DNA of 64,000 nucleotides from an uncultured Bacteroidota bacterium (GCA_937872515.1 CALMSX010000045.1:55339-119338); one strand, 5' to 3'; shown: positions 27,401-36,660, numbered from the stretch's first letter. Notes: generated from the sequence alone by a model not told the origin. Numbers and translations: made by a program.

Positions 27401-28029
27401 TGTTGGTGATTACAGTAAACCGTCAGGTTGTTTTTGCTAACAAAACTACCGTCGGCCGCATTCATTCGGATCTCCCAGTAATCTGCATTGTCTTTCATAT
27501 CCATAGTGAGTTCCCAAACCGGAACCAACTTGCCTTCTTTTAGGTCGTACTTCATTTCTGCAGTCACCAGATTGTCGGTCAAAGCAGAAGGACCAAAAAC
27601 CGATTTGTCGCCATTGCGTTGAACCACAGCCGGTGCTTTGATGCCCCCGTAGCCCAGATGGTCGGCAGCTGCTTCAAATGCTTTTTCAGCTGTAACGCTT
27701 ACACGGTCTGAAGTTACTTTTTTATCCTTACCGGAAACAAAAGTATTTCCTACAAAGGCAACTTTGTCCTGAGGAGAAATGGTGTAATTTAGAATGGCAT
27801 TTTTAATTGGAAAGCCATTAACCGTTTGGTTGAAGTAGATGTAAGAAATGCCCCTTTCATCTGTTGATTCAAAACTCACTACCATATCCTTAAAATCGGT
27901 AGATTCCAGGCCCAGGCCCTCGTGTTTTTCCTGAAGGTGACGCAATGCTATATCCAGCTTTGATTTCACCTGAGCGGTCAGGGCCGATGCCAGAAATCCT
28001 CCCAGCACAAGAAGTAAAAGTTTCCTCAT
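24460..28029 (-). CDS. M36 (fungalysin-type) zinc metallopeptidase with PA domain and T9SS sorting domain
   Basis: A 1189-residue secreted protease. The signal peptide (MRKLLLLVLGGFLASALTAQ) is followed by an FTP-like propeptide (about 25-200). The M36 catalytic domain carries the zinc motif HEFGH near residue 588. A PA-type insert (about 425-565, with KIALIDRGLCNFSQKAKLAEDKGA) lies before it. After the protease come a DUF11-like beta domain, a MAM/jelly-roll-like domain (SWNLDGSKGTSSWFQTD onward), and a T9SS type A sorting domain starting at YAVYPNPAHDYMVVE. It is predicted to be exported by T9SS to degrade external protein. It is monocistronic with its own terminator. Confidence 0.93.
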   Translation of the reverse strand: MRKLLLLVLGGFLASALTAQVKSKLDIALRHLQEKHEGLGLESTDFKDMVVSFESTDERGISYIYFNQTVNGFPIKNAILNYTISPQDKVAFVGNTFVSGKDKKVTSDRVSVTAEKAFEAAADHLGYGGIKAPAVVQRNGDKSVFGPSALTDNLVTAEMKYDLKEGKLVPVWELTMDMKDNADYWEIRMNAADGSFVSKNNLTVYCNHQHGKYAKHEKCEAHAYSQMQSHNVKVDEALSGTATYRVYALPAESPSHGSHTLITDPHFPEVSPFGWHDTNGVDGPEYTITRGNNVNAYADKNDDDDVDADVAQPDGGSALVFDFAHDKSKEPVESPAAAQTNLFYMVNMMHDISALYGFNEEWGNFQTKNYTNKGNGNDYVLAQAFDGFSVTPPKTDNANFSTPADGGNGRMQMFLWTSPGGGLRIDSPDAIKGFIESYGTADFGNPVPLSTEPAITGSVVIAKDTDLSNPTACCKNITTDLTGKIALIDRGLCNFSQKAKLAEDKGAIAVIICNISGVNGGNGEEISNMTAGAISPDNIVSVFLKKSDCDKIRLQLNNGVDVVMTIQEATSGGPRFLDGAFDNGIIAHEFGHGISTRLTGGPANSGCLSNGEQMGEGWSDFFSLITTVEPGDKGSDVRGIGTYAQGEPTSGGGIRRFPYSTDMTVNPQTFDDIKGTETNAPCNGCHARGEIWTDCLWDLYWALVDKYGYDANWRNFESGNAKTLSLVIQAMKMQGCNPGFIRGRDAILAADSLLFGGVNGYTIWDVFARRGLGFYADGGDANNFNDGVENFDTNPYAIAKLKINKDNLPLVKPGEEVTVSMSTVSHIPAAQSGVVVTDNMPPDFTYVDGSASVPATVVGSDVKLSLGEVVFNQSNNITYKMRAVDKKSLTLAIYGFEGFEDSWNLDGSKGTSSWFQTDVAYKSGETAFYIYEEETEVDQYLISPDFDIVGQNPALRFWHRFDTEIGVDGGFLEVSTDGGNVWQIIRDGFIKNGYNNELSYGTFAIPSLRGFSGTTNDQFIDTYLDLTPWKGQTIKIRFRFGSNPEGGVSSKVLRGWFIDDVEVMDLLVYETVACVTNADNENGSCSEIRKIVIDSDGIVSSKDVTNRINYAVYPNPAHDYMVVELEAAKAGAANFQVTTLDGKLVYKQSVKINEGRNVQTILTHTFQSGVYLVQVQTADGIGVQKIVIR

Positions 28030-28201
28030 AAATTAAGTTGTGTTTAAGTGAAGAGTATTACCCGTAAAATAATTGTCTCAAAGAACGCGCAAAATACAAA
28101 TTACTTATGCTTTTTTGCCCTCAAAAGAGACAATATTTTTTATAATGTATTTTGGCGACATTTTGTTTTTGACTTCGGCCTCTTTTTCATTCCTTTGTTG
28201 T

Positions 28202-28981
28202 ATGCAAGGCAGGGACAGAAAAAGGGAATCGGAAAACCCGGAAATGGTACTTTCGGGAAAAAATGCACTGGTAGAAGCCATCCGGCAGGGTCGGGAAATG
28301 GAAAAAATATTTGTCCAGGATAAGCTCAGGGGTGAAACTGAGAAGGAAATCAGGCACCTGAGCCGCGATTTTAACATCCCTTTGGTCAAGGTTCCCATTG
28401 AAAAGCTCAACCAAATGGCGGGTCACTCCAGACACCAGGGAGTGGTAGCCCTGATCAGTCCCATTCATTTTCAGCACCTCGAAGACATCATTCCCCATCT
28501 GTTTCAAGATGGAAAAAATCCGTTTTTTATGGTGTTGGAAGGTGTATCAGATGTGCGCAATCTGGCTGCCATTGCCCGCACAGCCCACGTTATGGGGGTG
28601 GATGCCCTTGTTATTACCGCTCGCAATACAGCCCGAATCAATGATGAAACCATCCGAGTATCCGCCGGTGCCTTGCTTAAGATCCCTGTATGTCGTGAGA
28701 AAAACATGTTTGAAGTAATCCGAATTCTCAAGGAAAATGGGGTCCTCTTATTAGCCACCGACCTCAAAGGAGCTGTGCCCGCTCAGCAATGTGATTGTAG
28801 CCGACCCCTTGCTATCATTATGGGAGATGAACACCACGGGGTGACACCTGAAACGCTGAAAGAAGCGGATGAAAGGATCTTTATTCCCCAGGCTGCCAAT
28901 TTTGATTCACTCAATGTATCCGTGGCCGCGGGCATTCTGATGTACGAAGTCCACCGCCAGCGCCTGCTTCACTCCAAATAA
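28202..28981 (+). CDS. rlmB: 23S rRNA 2'-O-methyltransferase, SpoU/TrmH family (RlmB-like)
   Basis: A 259-residue SPOUT methyltransferase, probably the RlmB enzyme that methylates Gm2251 of 23S rRNA. The N-terminal L30e-like substrate domain includes SGKNALVEAIRQGREMEKIFVQ. The trefoil-knot SAM site has the three SpoU motifs: LEGVSDVRNLAAIARTAHVMG (motif 1, Asn and Arg), LAIIMGDEHHGVTPET (motif 2), and IFIPQAANFDSLNVSVAAGILMYE (motif 3). The longer frame from 28073 adds a hydrophobic leader unlike the family, so the ATG at 28202 is used. Its 3' end overlaps the convergent gene by 13 bp. Confidence 0.9.
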   Translation: MQGRDRKRESENPEMVLSGKNALVEAIRQGREMEKIFVQDKLRGETEKEIRHLSRDFNIPLVKVPIEKLNQMAGHSRHQGVVALISPIHFQHLEDIIPHLFQDGKNPFFMVLEGVSDVRNLAAIARTAHVMGVDALVITARNTARINDETIRVSAGALLKIPVCREKNMFEVIRILKENGVLLLATDLKGAVPAQQCDCSRPLAIIMGDEHHGVTPETLKEADERIFIPQAANFDSLNVSVAAGILMYEVHRQRLLHSK

Positions 28982-29604
28982 CGTATACCCAGCGACAAGC
29001 GATTGGAAATTTCCTGAAACAACATCTCCGGCAACTTTCGGTGCCATTCAACATCATTAAAAACCAGGCCAAAATTGGTGTAATACTGTAGGCGGGTTCT
29101 TTTCATTTCGTCAGATACATGGTCAAAGGTGTTGACCATACACACCCAGCCCCCGGCTTCTTTGATATCATCCCACCACTCTTCATAGTAGCAGTCATCT
29201 GAGCCATGAAAATTGAGCACATTGTCGCACAAAAGAATAAACTTAGTGATGCCGTTTTCTATTAGTACATCGGCCACATCACGCTTGAGGTACATAATGT
29301 CGTTGGTAATACAATCATTCCACTCTCCAATAAACTCCATGATGGCGTACCCTTCTTCATAATCCACAAACAATAATTTCATGTACATGGTGGGCGATCC
29401 AAAAAAGTCCCACTGGGGGTGGATATAGTAATTGTAAATCTTTTCGGTGTAATGAAGCTCACTATACACCCTACCATAAAAGGGAGAGTGTTTGTCATCA
29501 GACGCAACGTAATAATCACGCCAACGGTAGTAGGGTTCTATATCGTGCAAGGGATGTTTTTTTTCTACAACAAAGATAGGTGCGCTTGGTTCCGTGATTG
29601 TCAT
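28969..29604 (-). CDS. Conserved hypothetical protein
   Basis: A 211-residue soluble protein, acidic and unusually rich in Tyr and Trp (for example EPYYRWRDYYVASDD and DDCYYEEWWDD). No signal peptide, membrane segment or catalytic motif is recognised. The middle part LIENGITKFILLCDNVLNFHGSD and the C-terminal part look like alternating alpha/beta structure, so a small nucleotide-binding-type fold is possible but unproven. The gene is complete and has a normal ATG. It overlaps rlmB tail to tail by 13 bp, within the coding ends of both. Confidence 0.75.
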   Translation of the reverse strand: MTITEPSAPIFVVEKKHPLHDIEPYYRWRDYYVASDDKHSPFYGRVYSELHYTEKIYNYYIHPQWDFFGSPTMYMKLLFVDYEEGYAIMEFIGEWNDCITNDIMYLKRDVADVLIENGITKFILLCDNVLNFHGSDDCYYEEWWDDIKEAGGWVCMVNTFDHVSDEMKRTRLQYYTNFGLVFNDVEWHRKLPEMLFQEISNRLSLGIRYLE

Positions 29605-29945
29605 CCTCCATTAAAAAAAATTGACAGAATATATGGCCTGAGATGCTCTATAATGGTAGAGGTTGTTTATAGGATTTTGGCCACCTATAATGAGATTAAA
29701 TTAAAAACCCACAATGTAAATGACTCATTTACAAACCATTTTCTATAAACATTCCAAGCCTTAACCAGTTTAAAAAGCAATAAAGCAAGTAAAATCATTA
29801 ATACATATAATAATTTAAATATTTATTTATATCTGTTATTCAATATTTTACAAATATTTTTAATTTATTATACATTAATTATTTCTACAATACATAAATC
29901 GTTGATATTATTGTAGTTGGATTTAAACACACAAAAGCACTCACC
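29605..29945. other. Divergent promoter region
   Basis: About 340 bp between divergent genes. The right half is almost pure A/T for about 170 bp before the surface-protein gene. No exact TAnnTTTG could be fixed and no RNA gene is seen. Confidence 0.4.
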
Positions 29946-32900
29946 ATGAAACAGCACCTCAGGGCACTCGCTCTGTTTCTCCTATTTAGTATGCCATTTT
30001 ACCAGTATTGTACTGCTCAAAGTTACGACCTGGCCCTTCGCTTAAATTCCATCGCAAACAGTCCGGTAAAGTATGAAACCAGTGTTCCATTTAACATCAC
30101 TGTTTTCAATCAGGGCTCATTATCGGTTGACAGCATTGATGTACTTTGTGTGTTGGGTCCTGCCCTGCAACTGGGATCAGGCAATGGCATTTGGAGTCCT
30201 GAAGGATCATTGCCCAATGCCTATATCACCAGGATCGCCGGAAATTTGGATCCGGCCAATTCGGTGCTCATTACCATTAATGTCTTGCCCGTGCCGGGAA
30301 CGGATAGTACTGACTGGAACCTGTCATCAGAAATCTATGCATTTCAAGATATCTCTGGCAACCAGGTTGAAAGTTTTGAAACGGATAGTGCCCCGGATAA
30401 AAACAATAGCAATGATGGTGGGGGGCTACTTGGCAGTCCATCTGATGACGCCATAGATGGCAATGGCACCGGCCTCCCAGGCTCACCATCAGCCACCACA
30501 GATGAAGATGATCACGATGTGGCCAAGGTTCGCATTTACGATATTGCTCTTAAAAAACTACTGGTCACCACAGGTCAGGTGCGATATGGAGATACCCTTG
30601 AATTTATTTCTGTGGTCTTTAACCAAGGAAATGAGACAACTGGCGTGGTCACCATTCAGGAACTAATTACAGAAGGATACATTTATGAACCCACCATTAA
30701 CCTGCCACTAGGCTGGTTGGGCACTGCCCCCAAGCCCAAGTACAGCTTTGAGGGTCTTGCGCCTGGCGATAGCCTTGTCATTCCTGTAAAACTCATTCTT
30801 GACAGCGAACAATTTGATGGTGCTGCATGGAACAACTATACTGAAGTATTTACCGCCTTTGATATCTTCAGCAATAATGTCAACGCCAATGAGGCCGATA
30901 GTGAAGCCAACAGTAATTCCATATATGAAAACGCGGTTTTACCTGGCAGTGCCTTTGACAATGAAATAAATGGAAATGGCATTTCGCAAAATGAAGATGA
31001 AGATGATCACGATGTGGCAGCCCCTCGCATTTTCGACCTGGCCATAAAAAAAGAAAGAGAAACCTCGGTTCCCAGCTACAGTTACACCCAAAATGTGAAA
31101 TACACCATCACGGTTTACAATCAAGGCAATGTTGCCGCCAACCAGGTGACCATCACCGATACCATACCCTGTGGTCTTGAATTTTTGCCCGGGCTGAATC
31201 CCAACTGGTCGGTTAGCGGACCTAACAAGGTAAGCAGAACCATCAATACCACTATTGCTCCGGCAACCAGCACCTCTTTTGATTTGTATTTTGGAGTCAA
31301 TCCCTGCTACAACGACCCTACCAACGGCTGGACCAACTTCATAGAAATCAGCAATGCCATTGCCGCTGACGGAGGCTCCAATTTGGACATTGATGGCACC
31401 TTTGATTCTAATTTAAAAAATGACTCCCAATACAACAACCTCAACAACAACGATGTATTGGACAAGTGGGGAACTACAGTAGCCCAGGATGAAGACAACC
31501 ATGATTTGGAAATCATTCAGGTGGTGGACTTGGCGCTAAAAAAAGTTTTGACAACCCCATCTCCTTATTCCTATGGTCAGAATCTCACCTTTACCATTAC
31601 CGTTTACAACCAGGGAAATGTAGTAGGTAAAAATATTAAAATCCGCGATTACATTCCGGAAGGTTACGATTTTCCGGCTGCCCTCAACCAGCCACTTGGT
31701 TGGAACATGGCTGATTCAACCCTCACCCTGAGCAATTGGTTGTACCCGGATCAGAGTACCAGTGTTACCATCATCCTTACTGTGAAGCAAGCAAATAGCA
31801 GCAGGGATTGGATCAACTACGCCCACATCGTTTTGGTGCAGGACACCTTCAACAACAATCGATTTGACGATGCAGATTCCTACACCTTTATGGTCAACGC
31901 AGCTGAATTTGCAGTTAATCCCGGAGATCCTGCGGATGACAATATCTTTGTATTGGGTCCTGCCAATACCAACACCGATGAAGACGATCACGATCCGGCC
32001 GGATTTGAAGTGTTTGATCTTTCATTACAAAAATCAGTGGTCAACCCACAACCATTTTACATAGTGGGCGATGTGGTGCCATTTTTGATCGCTGTAACCA
32101 ATGAGGGTGGTACTGCGGCAAGTTATATACAAATCACCGATTACCTGCCCTGTGGCTTCAGCTTCAACCCGGCCAATAATATGGGTTGGACCCAAAGCGG
32201 TAACCTGCTTAGATATCAATCGAATTCCCTGCTGACACATGGTCAGGTTCTCAATGTGCCGCTCAATCTTACCGTTCAGGCGTGTACCCAGGCCAATGCC
32301 TATAGAAACCTGGCAGAGATTTCCATTTCCCGCGACAGTTTGAATACGGGTAATCAGGACTTCGACAGCGATGCAGATGAAAACCCTACCAATGACGTGG
32401 TGGGAGAAGATGATATAGATGACGCGATTATTACCGTTGTCAATGGTGCTCTTGGTGGCATTGTCTGGAATGATTTTGCTGCAGATGGCATCTATGATGC
32501 CGGAGAGTCATTCACCCAGGGCGTTAGAGTGGAACTAAGGGATTGCAATCAGAACCTCATACGCTTTACAACTACCAACAATGCCGGTGCCTATGAGTTT
32601 ATCAACTTACAGCCAGGCAATTATTTAATTTATTTTGTTTCCTCAACCCTTCCTGCCAATAGTGCATTTACCCTGCAAAACCAGGGGAATAATGACGATA
32701 TCGACAGCGATGCCAATACCCAGGGCTTTACCGCCTGCATCAACCTGCCTCCTGGAGCCTCCAACTACACCATTGATGCCGGGCATTTCAGTCCTTCCAG
32801 CATTGGCGACTTTGTATGGAATGACCTCAACGGCAACAATGTTCAGGATGGAGGTGAGTCAGGTATCGCAGGAGTTACCGTAATGTTGTTTCGTGCCGGT

Positions 32901-34457
32901 GGAGGCATGGTAGCTACTACCACCACCAATGGTAGCGGTTTTTATATCTTCAACAATGTGGTGCCCGGCAACTACTATCTTAAGTTTTCAAATCCTGCAG
33001 ACTACGAGTTTATCCTACCTGATTCGGGCAATAATGACAATGTAGACAGCGATGTTACCGGAACATTTGGGGCTGGCACAACCAATGTGTTTACCCTGCC
33101 CGGCAGTACCAATCTAACCAATATGGATGCAGGCCTGGCCCGATGTGCCAGCATTGGCAGTCTGGTATGGTATGACGACGATAAGGATGATGTGTGGGAT
33201 GTCCATGAAAATGGCATCAATGGGCTGCGTGTTGAGTTGTGGCGAAGCATCAATGGCAACTGGTCTATGTTTGACTATACCCATACTGGGCACAAGCCCA
33301 ATACCCCTTCTGATGATGGCTATTTTAACTTCTGTGCTCCTCCGGGAACCTATTATGTAAAAATTTTACTTCCCCCCTTGGGACTGGTCCAGGCCAGAGC
33401 CAACATCTTTAGTGAAATTGCCCTGACTGCATCCAATGAACAAAAAAATGACAGTGACCTCACCAATACCTTTGGTCCTGGAACCACTAAGTCATTTTCA
33501 GTAGTTTCGGGTCAGGTCCTTAACAATATTGGGGCAGGCTTCTACCCCATGGCAACCGCTGGTAATCTGGTGTGGGAAGACAGCAACTTTAATGGAAAAC
33601 AGGAAGCATCAGAGCCTAAAATTGCCAACGTGTTGGTTGAAGCATTTAATGCCAATGACACCAAAATTGGTGAGGGTATGACCAATAGTGAAGGAATCTA
33701 CAAGATTGAATACCTTAGTAAAGAGAGTTACTATCTCCGCTTCACTCCACCTGCCGGATACAGCAATACCCTGGCCAATATTGGCAGTGAAGAAGCTGAC
33801 AGCGATGTTGACCATAGCCATGGACTCAATACAACTTCACTTTTTGCCATGCTCCCCGGTGAAGAAAATATCAACATCGATGCAGGTCTTTCCTTTGGGG
33901 TCTTGCCTGTAAGGTATGCCGGAATTGAAGCTACCTGGAAAGGATCCTATAATCAGATTGATTGGAAAACCAGCACAGAAATCAATGCCTCCCATTTTGA
34001 AGTAGAAAGATATTATCCTGAAAAAGCATCCTTTGTCACCATTGGCAAAGTAGATGCCCATGGCCATTCTGCTCAATTACAAACCTATCAATGGAAAGAT
34101 GAGCAACTGGACAGAAGCGGCATGTACACTTACCGCTTGGCACAATATGATTTAGATGGCAATGTCCATCATTCAGATCAGGTTCAGGTGTATGTGCGAG
34201 GCAATGATGGGGGGCATGTAGAAGTGAGACCCAATCCGGCCAGGGGCAAAACCACCCTTCAAATGCAGCTGCCTTCAGTAGTGACTGAAGTGACCGTAGA
34301 ACTTACCGACAGATCCGGAAAATTGAGATACAAAGCAATTCACAGCGCCGAATCACAGCTGGAACTTTCACTGGAGGCTCTAAATTCCGGATTCTACCAG
34401 GTTTGTGTTTCTTATGGCGATCAGTCACACTGCAATCAATTGGTGATCATTGAATAA
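29946..34457 (+). CDS. 1503-residue surface protein: five DUF11-like and four SdrD_B-like modules plus T9SS sorting domain
   Basis: The signal peptide ends near YCTAQ (residue 25). Five beta-sandwich modules of about 150-170 residues follow. Each opens with (Y/F)DLAL-K and contains an NQG motif (for example YTITVYNQGNVAANQVTITDT). They are separated by acidic linkers of the DEDDHD type. From about residue 835 come four SdrD_B/Cna-B-like modules (GGIVWNDFAADGIYDAGES; IGDFVWNDLNGNNVQDGGES; IGSLVWYDDDKDD; AGNLVWEDSNFNGKQEASEP), whose Asp/Asn-rich loops are typical calcium sites. A fibronectin-like module and a T9SS type A sorting domain (VRPNPARGKTTLQMQ onward) end the protein. It probably forms an extended adhesive fibre. 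It is monocistronic and ends at a strong terminator. Confidence 0.9.
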   Translation: MKQHLRALALFLLFSMPFYQYCTAQSYDLALRLNSIANSPVKYETSVPFNITVFNQGSLSVDSIDVLCVLGPALQLGSGNGIWSPEGSLPNAYITRIAGNLDPANSVLITINVLPVPGTDSTDWNLSSEIYAFQDISGNQVESFETDSAPDKNNSNDGGGLLGSPSDDAIDGNGTGLPGSPSATTDEDDHDVAKVRIYDIALKKLLVTTGQVRYGDTLEFISVVFNQGNETTGVVTIQELITEGYIYEPTINLPLGWLGTAPKPKYSFEGLAPGDSLVIPVKLILDSEQFDGAAWNNYTEVFTAFDIFSNNVNANEADSEANSNSIYENAVLPGSAFDNEINGNGISQNEDEDDHDVAAPRIFDLAIKKERETSVPSYSYTQNVKYTITVYNQGNVAANQVTITDTIPCGLEFLPGLNPNWSVSGPNKVSRTINTTIAPATSTSFDLYFGVNPCYNDPTNGWTNFIEISNAIAADGGSNLDIDGTFDSNLKNDSQYNNLNNNDVLDKWGTTVAQDEDNHDLEIIQVVDLALKKVLTTPSPYSYGQNLTFTITVYNQGNVVGKNIKIRDYIPEGYDFPAALNQPLGWNMADSTLTLSNWLYPDQSTSVTIILTVKQANSSRDWINYAHIVLVQDTFNNNRFDDADSYTFMVNAAEFAVNPGDPADDNIFVLGPANTNTDEDDHDPAGFEVFDLSLQKSVVNPQPFYIVGDVVPFLIAVTNEGGTAASYIQITDYLPCGFSFNPANNMGWTQSGNLLRYQSNSLLTHGQVLNVPLNLTVQACTQANAYRNLAEISISRDSLNTGNQDFDSDADENPTNDVVGEDDIDDAIITVVNGALGGIVWNDFAADGIYDAGESFTQGVRVELRDCNQNLIRFTTTNNAGAYEFINLQPGNYLIYFVSSTLPANSAFTLQNQGNNDDIDSDANTQGFTACINLPPGASNYTIDAGHFSPSSIGDFVWNDLNGNNVQDGGESGIAGVTVMLFRAGGGMVATTTTNGSGFYIFNNVVPGNYYLKFSNPADYEFILPDSGNNDNVDSDVTGTFGAGTTNVFTLPGSTNLTNMDAGLARCASIGSLVWYDDDKDDVWDVHENGINGLRVELWRSINGNWSMFDYTHTGHKPNTPSDDGYFNFCAPPGTYYVKILLPPLGLVQARANIFSEIALTASNEQKNDSDLTNTFGPGTTKSFSVVSGQVLNNIGAGFYPMATAGNLVWEDSNFNGKQEASEPKIANVLVEAFNANDTKIGEGMTNSEGIYKIEYLSKESYYLRFTPPAGYSNTLANIGSEEADSDVDHSHGLNTTSLFAMLPGEENINIDAGLSFGVLPVRYAGIEATWKGSYNQIDWKTSTEINASHFEVERYYPEKASFVTIGKVDAHGHSAQLQTYQWKDEQLDRSGMYTYRLAQYDLDGNVHHSDQVQVYVRGNDGGHVEVRPNPARGKTTLQMQLPSVVTEVTVELTDRSGKLRYKAIHSAESQLELSLEALNSGFYQVCVSYGDQSHCNQLVIIE

Positions 34458-34484
34458 ATAAGTTAATAATTCTATAGTGCAATA

Positions 34485-34522
34485 GGAGGTTCGGAGGCCA
34501 TGAGGTCCCGAACCTTTTTTTT
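34485..34522 (+). terminator. Rho-independent terminator of the surface-protein gene
   Basis: AGGTTCGG pairs with CCGAACCT around a 13-nt loop, followed by eight T. It lies between the surface-protein stop and coaD. Confidence 0.9.
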
Positions 34523-34556
34523 GGGATATTACTTCAAAATATTGTAACATTGCAAA

Positions 34557-35036
34557 ATGAAACTAGCTGTTTTTCCCGGGTCTTTTGACCCCATCACCAT
34601 TGGTCATGCCGACCTGGTTGAAAGAGCACTTCCACTCTTCGATAAGATTGTGGTGGCTGTAGGAATCAACACCCAGAAGTCAACCCTGTTTAGCCTCGAA
34701 CAACGCATGGAATGGCTTAAAAAAACCTTTGCCCATCTGCCGAAAGTGGAGGTAGCCTGTTTTGAAGGACTAACTGTAAAATATTGCCAGGAGATCCAGG
34801 CCCATTACCTTATAAGAGGTTTAAGACAGGCCTCTGATTTTGATTATGAAAAAACCATTTCACAACTCAACAGCATCATTGGTGAAGACATAGAAACCGT
34901 GTTCCTGATTTCAAAACCGGAATACAGTCATATTTCATCCACCATTGTCAGAGAAATCATCAAAGGCAAGGGAGATGTTACCAAGTTTGTACCGGCCGTC
35001 ATTGCAGACGAACTCCACCGACACGGCATTCAGTAA
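34557..35036 (+). CDS. coaD: Phosphopantetheine adenylyltransferase
   Basis: Fourth step of coenzyme A synthesis: transfers AMP from ATP to 4'-phosphopantetheine. The 159-residue length is standard. The nucleotidyltransferase motif TxGH appears as TIGH (14-17) after FPGSFDP, the substrate loop as RGLRQASDFDYE, and the ATP-binding ISSTIVREI near 130. A TAACATTG element 4 bp before the ATG is one base off the -7 consensus and would give an almost leaderless mRNA. It is convergent with the permease gene, 9 bp away. Confidence 0.97.
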   Translation: MKLAVFPGSFDPITIGHADLVERALPLFDKIVVAVGINTQKSTLFSLEQRMEWLKKTFAHLPKVEVACFEGLTVKYCQEIQAHYLIRGLRQASDFDYEKTISQLNSIIGEDIETVFLISKPEYSHISSTIVREIIKGKGDVTKFVPAVIADELHRHGIQ

Positions 35037-35045
35037 TCAGGATTA

Positions 35046-36386
35046 TTAAACAACCATGGTTTTATTATTGATCCATTTCACAAGCAGATATAAGGGATAG
35101 GAACCAATCAAAAAGATAAGTCCATACTTGCTGCTGTTGAGATCGCTGTACACTGCCCCTGCTAAAAATAAAAGCGACATAAGAGTCAACAATATCGGTA
35201 AATAAGGATAAAACGGCACCTTATAGGGTCTTGGCAGATCTGGCTCTACCGTTCTCAATCGTATCAGCGAAACAAAGCCCGCAGTATATGACAAAACAAA
35301 AAAGAAGGTTGCGATATCCGATAATCTGCCACAGGTTTCTTTTCCTGACAGGATCAATAAAACCGATAAAGATGTTGTCAAAACCAAAGCAAGCCAGGGT
35401 GTCCCTTTGCCATTGACCCAGGTAGTGGCCTTGATAAATAAACCATCCCGCCCCATCGAATAAATCACCCTTGGTGCAAACATCGATTGAGAATTGAGGA
35501 TGCCCAGTACAGAGATCAATAGAAATACGGTTACAAATTGCGTAGCTTCCGGCCCAAACAATAAGCCCATAGCGGTAGCCGCTGCCAGCTTGGTGCCTGC
35601 CAATTGTTCGATGGGCACTACATACAGGATGGCTCCATTGACCAACAAATAAATAGCAATGATCGAAAGCACCCCTATGATCATAGATCTGGGTAAGGTC
35701 TTAGCCGGATCCTTGTTTTCTTCTGAAAAATAACTGGCCGTATGCCAGCCATCATAGGTATAAAAAATAGCCTGTAGAGCGGTTATTATTCCCGCCAACA
35801 TACCAGGTGCTGCTGTCCGCTCAACGGTTGCCTGAAGCTGAGTGGGGTCAACGCTGTGCCCCATGGTGAAACACAAAATAACAAACAAAATCAAGCCGGC
35901 TGCATTGGTATAGGTTAAAAACTGTTGGGCCTTTCCTCCTACATGGGTTCCAATCAGATGCAGAGAAGTAAAAAATACGATTATGCCAATGGCAATGAAT
36001 GAGTTGAGATCATCTCTGTGGGTGAGCAGGGCAATAAATTCACTAAAGGTATAAGCCCCAAAGCCCAAGGCGGAAACGGTTCCCATCCAACTGGTAAATC
36101 CGGTAAGAAAGCCAAAATAATTGCCAAAGGCCCTCCTGGCATAGACATACCAACTCCCCGCCTGGGGCATGGAGACCGCCAATTCTATTACACACAATAC
36201 GCCTAAAAAGGCATAAAAACCTACTGCCAACCAAAGCAATAAGATCAAAACGGGATCTCCTACCTGCTCGGCTATGGGACCTGGCTTTCGCAATATGCCT
36301 GTACCGATGGTTCCACCCATGGTTGCTGCTATGCCAAAGCCGATGCCCAGCAACTTTAATAATTGGGTATTGTGTTTTTGTGACAT
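35046..36386 (-). CDS. APC superfamily amino-acid permease
   Basis: A 446-residue inner-membrane transporter with about 12 predicted helices. The first helix has the substrate-site signature TMGGTIGTGILRKPG (about 19-33), and the APC motif in FYTYDGWHTASYFSEENKDPAKTLPRSM (about 208-235) matches the conserved loop between helices 6 and 7. Substrate unknown; cationic or neutral amino acids are usual for this group. It is monocistronic, and its start region borders the GC-rich heptamer block. A second, unrelated-looking APC permease lies at 49571-50884. Confidence 0.9.
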   Translation of the reverse strand: MSQKHNTQLLKLLGIGFGIAATMGGTIGTGILRKPGPIAEQVGDPVLILLLWLAVGFYAFLGVLCVIELAVSMPQAGSWYVYARRAFGNYFGFLTGFTSWMGTVSALGFGAYTFSEFIALLTHRDDLNSFIAIGIIVFFTSLHLIGTHVGGKAQQFLTYTNAAGLILFVILCFTMGHSVDPTQLQATVERTAAPGMLAGIITALQAIFYTYDGWHTASYFSEENKDPAKTLPRSMIIGVLSIIAIYLLVNGAILYVVPIEQLAGTKLAAATAMGLLFGPEATQFVTVFLLISVLGILNSQSMFAPRVIYSMGRDGLFIKATTWVNGKGTPWLALVLTTSLSVLLILSGKETCGRLSDIATFFFVLSYTAGFVSLIRLRTVEPDLPRPYKVPFYPYLPILLTLMSLLFLAGAVYSDLNSSKYGLIFLIGSYPLYLLVKWINNKTMVV

Positions 36387-36411
36387 CTTTATTTTTGCTG
36401 CTAATGTACAA

Positions 36412-36588
36412 AGGGAAGGGCAAAGCGCAAAGCGGCGGGGCGGCGGAGGGCGGAGCGGCGGAGCGCGGAGGGCGAGGCGCGGAGCGCGGAGGGCGAGGCG
36501 CGGGGGGCGGAGCGCGGGGCGCGGGGGGGCGGAGCGCGGACCGGCGGGGCGGCGGAGGGCGGAGCGGCGGAAGGCGAAGGGGGGCGGA
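36412..36588. repeat. GC-rich heptamer array E1 (AGGGCGG/AGCGCGG/GGCGCGG words)
   Basis: About 177 bp made almost wholly of G and C in an otherwise AT-leaning region. It parses mostly as 7-bp words (AGGGCGG, AGCGCGG, AGGGCGA, GGCGCGG) with several 8-bp slips (AGCGGCGG). Overlapping open frames rich in Arg and Gly here are artefacts of the repeat. Confidence 0.85.
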
Positions 36589-36597
36589 TTAATGCAC

Positions 36598-36660
36598 GCT
36601 TGGCGCTTGGCGCTTGGCGCTAAACGCTTGGCGCTTTACGCTAAACGCTTGGCGCTCCGC
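36598..36660. repeat. Heptamer array E2 (GCTTGGC/GCTAAAC/GCTTTAC words)
   Basis: Nine exact-phase units: GCTTGGC (5), GCTAAAC (2), GCTTTAC and GCTCCGC. It lies immediately after E1 and 37 bp before ung, so it sits within the ung promoter region. Confidence 0.85.
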
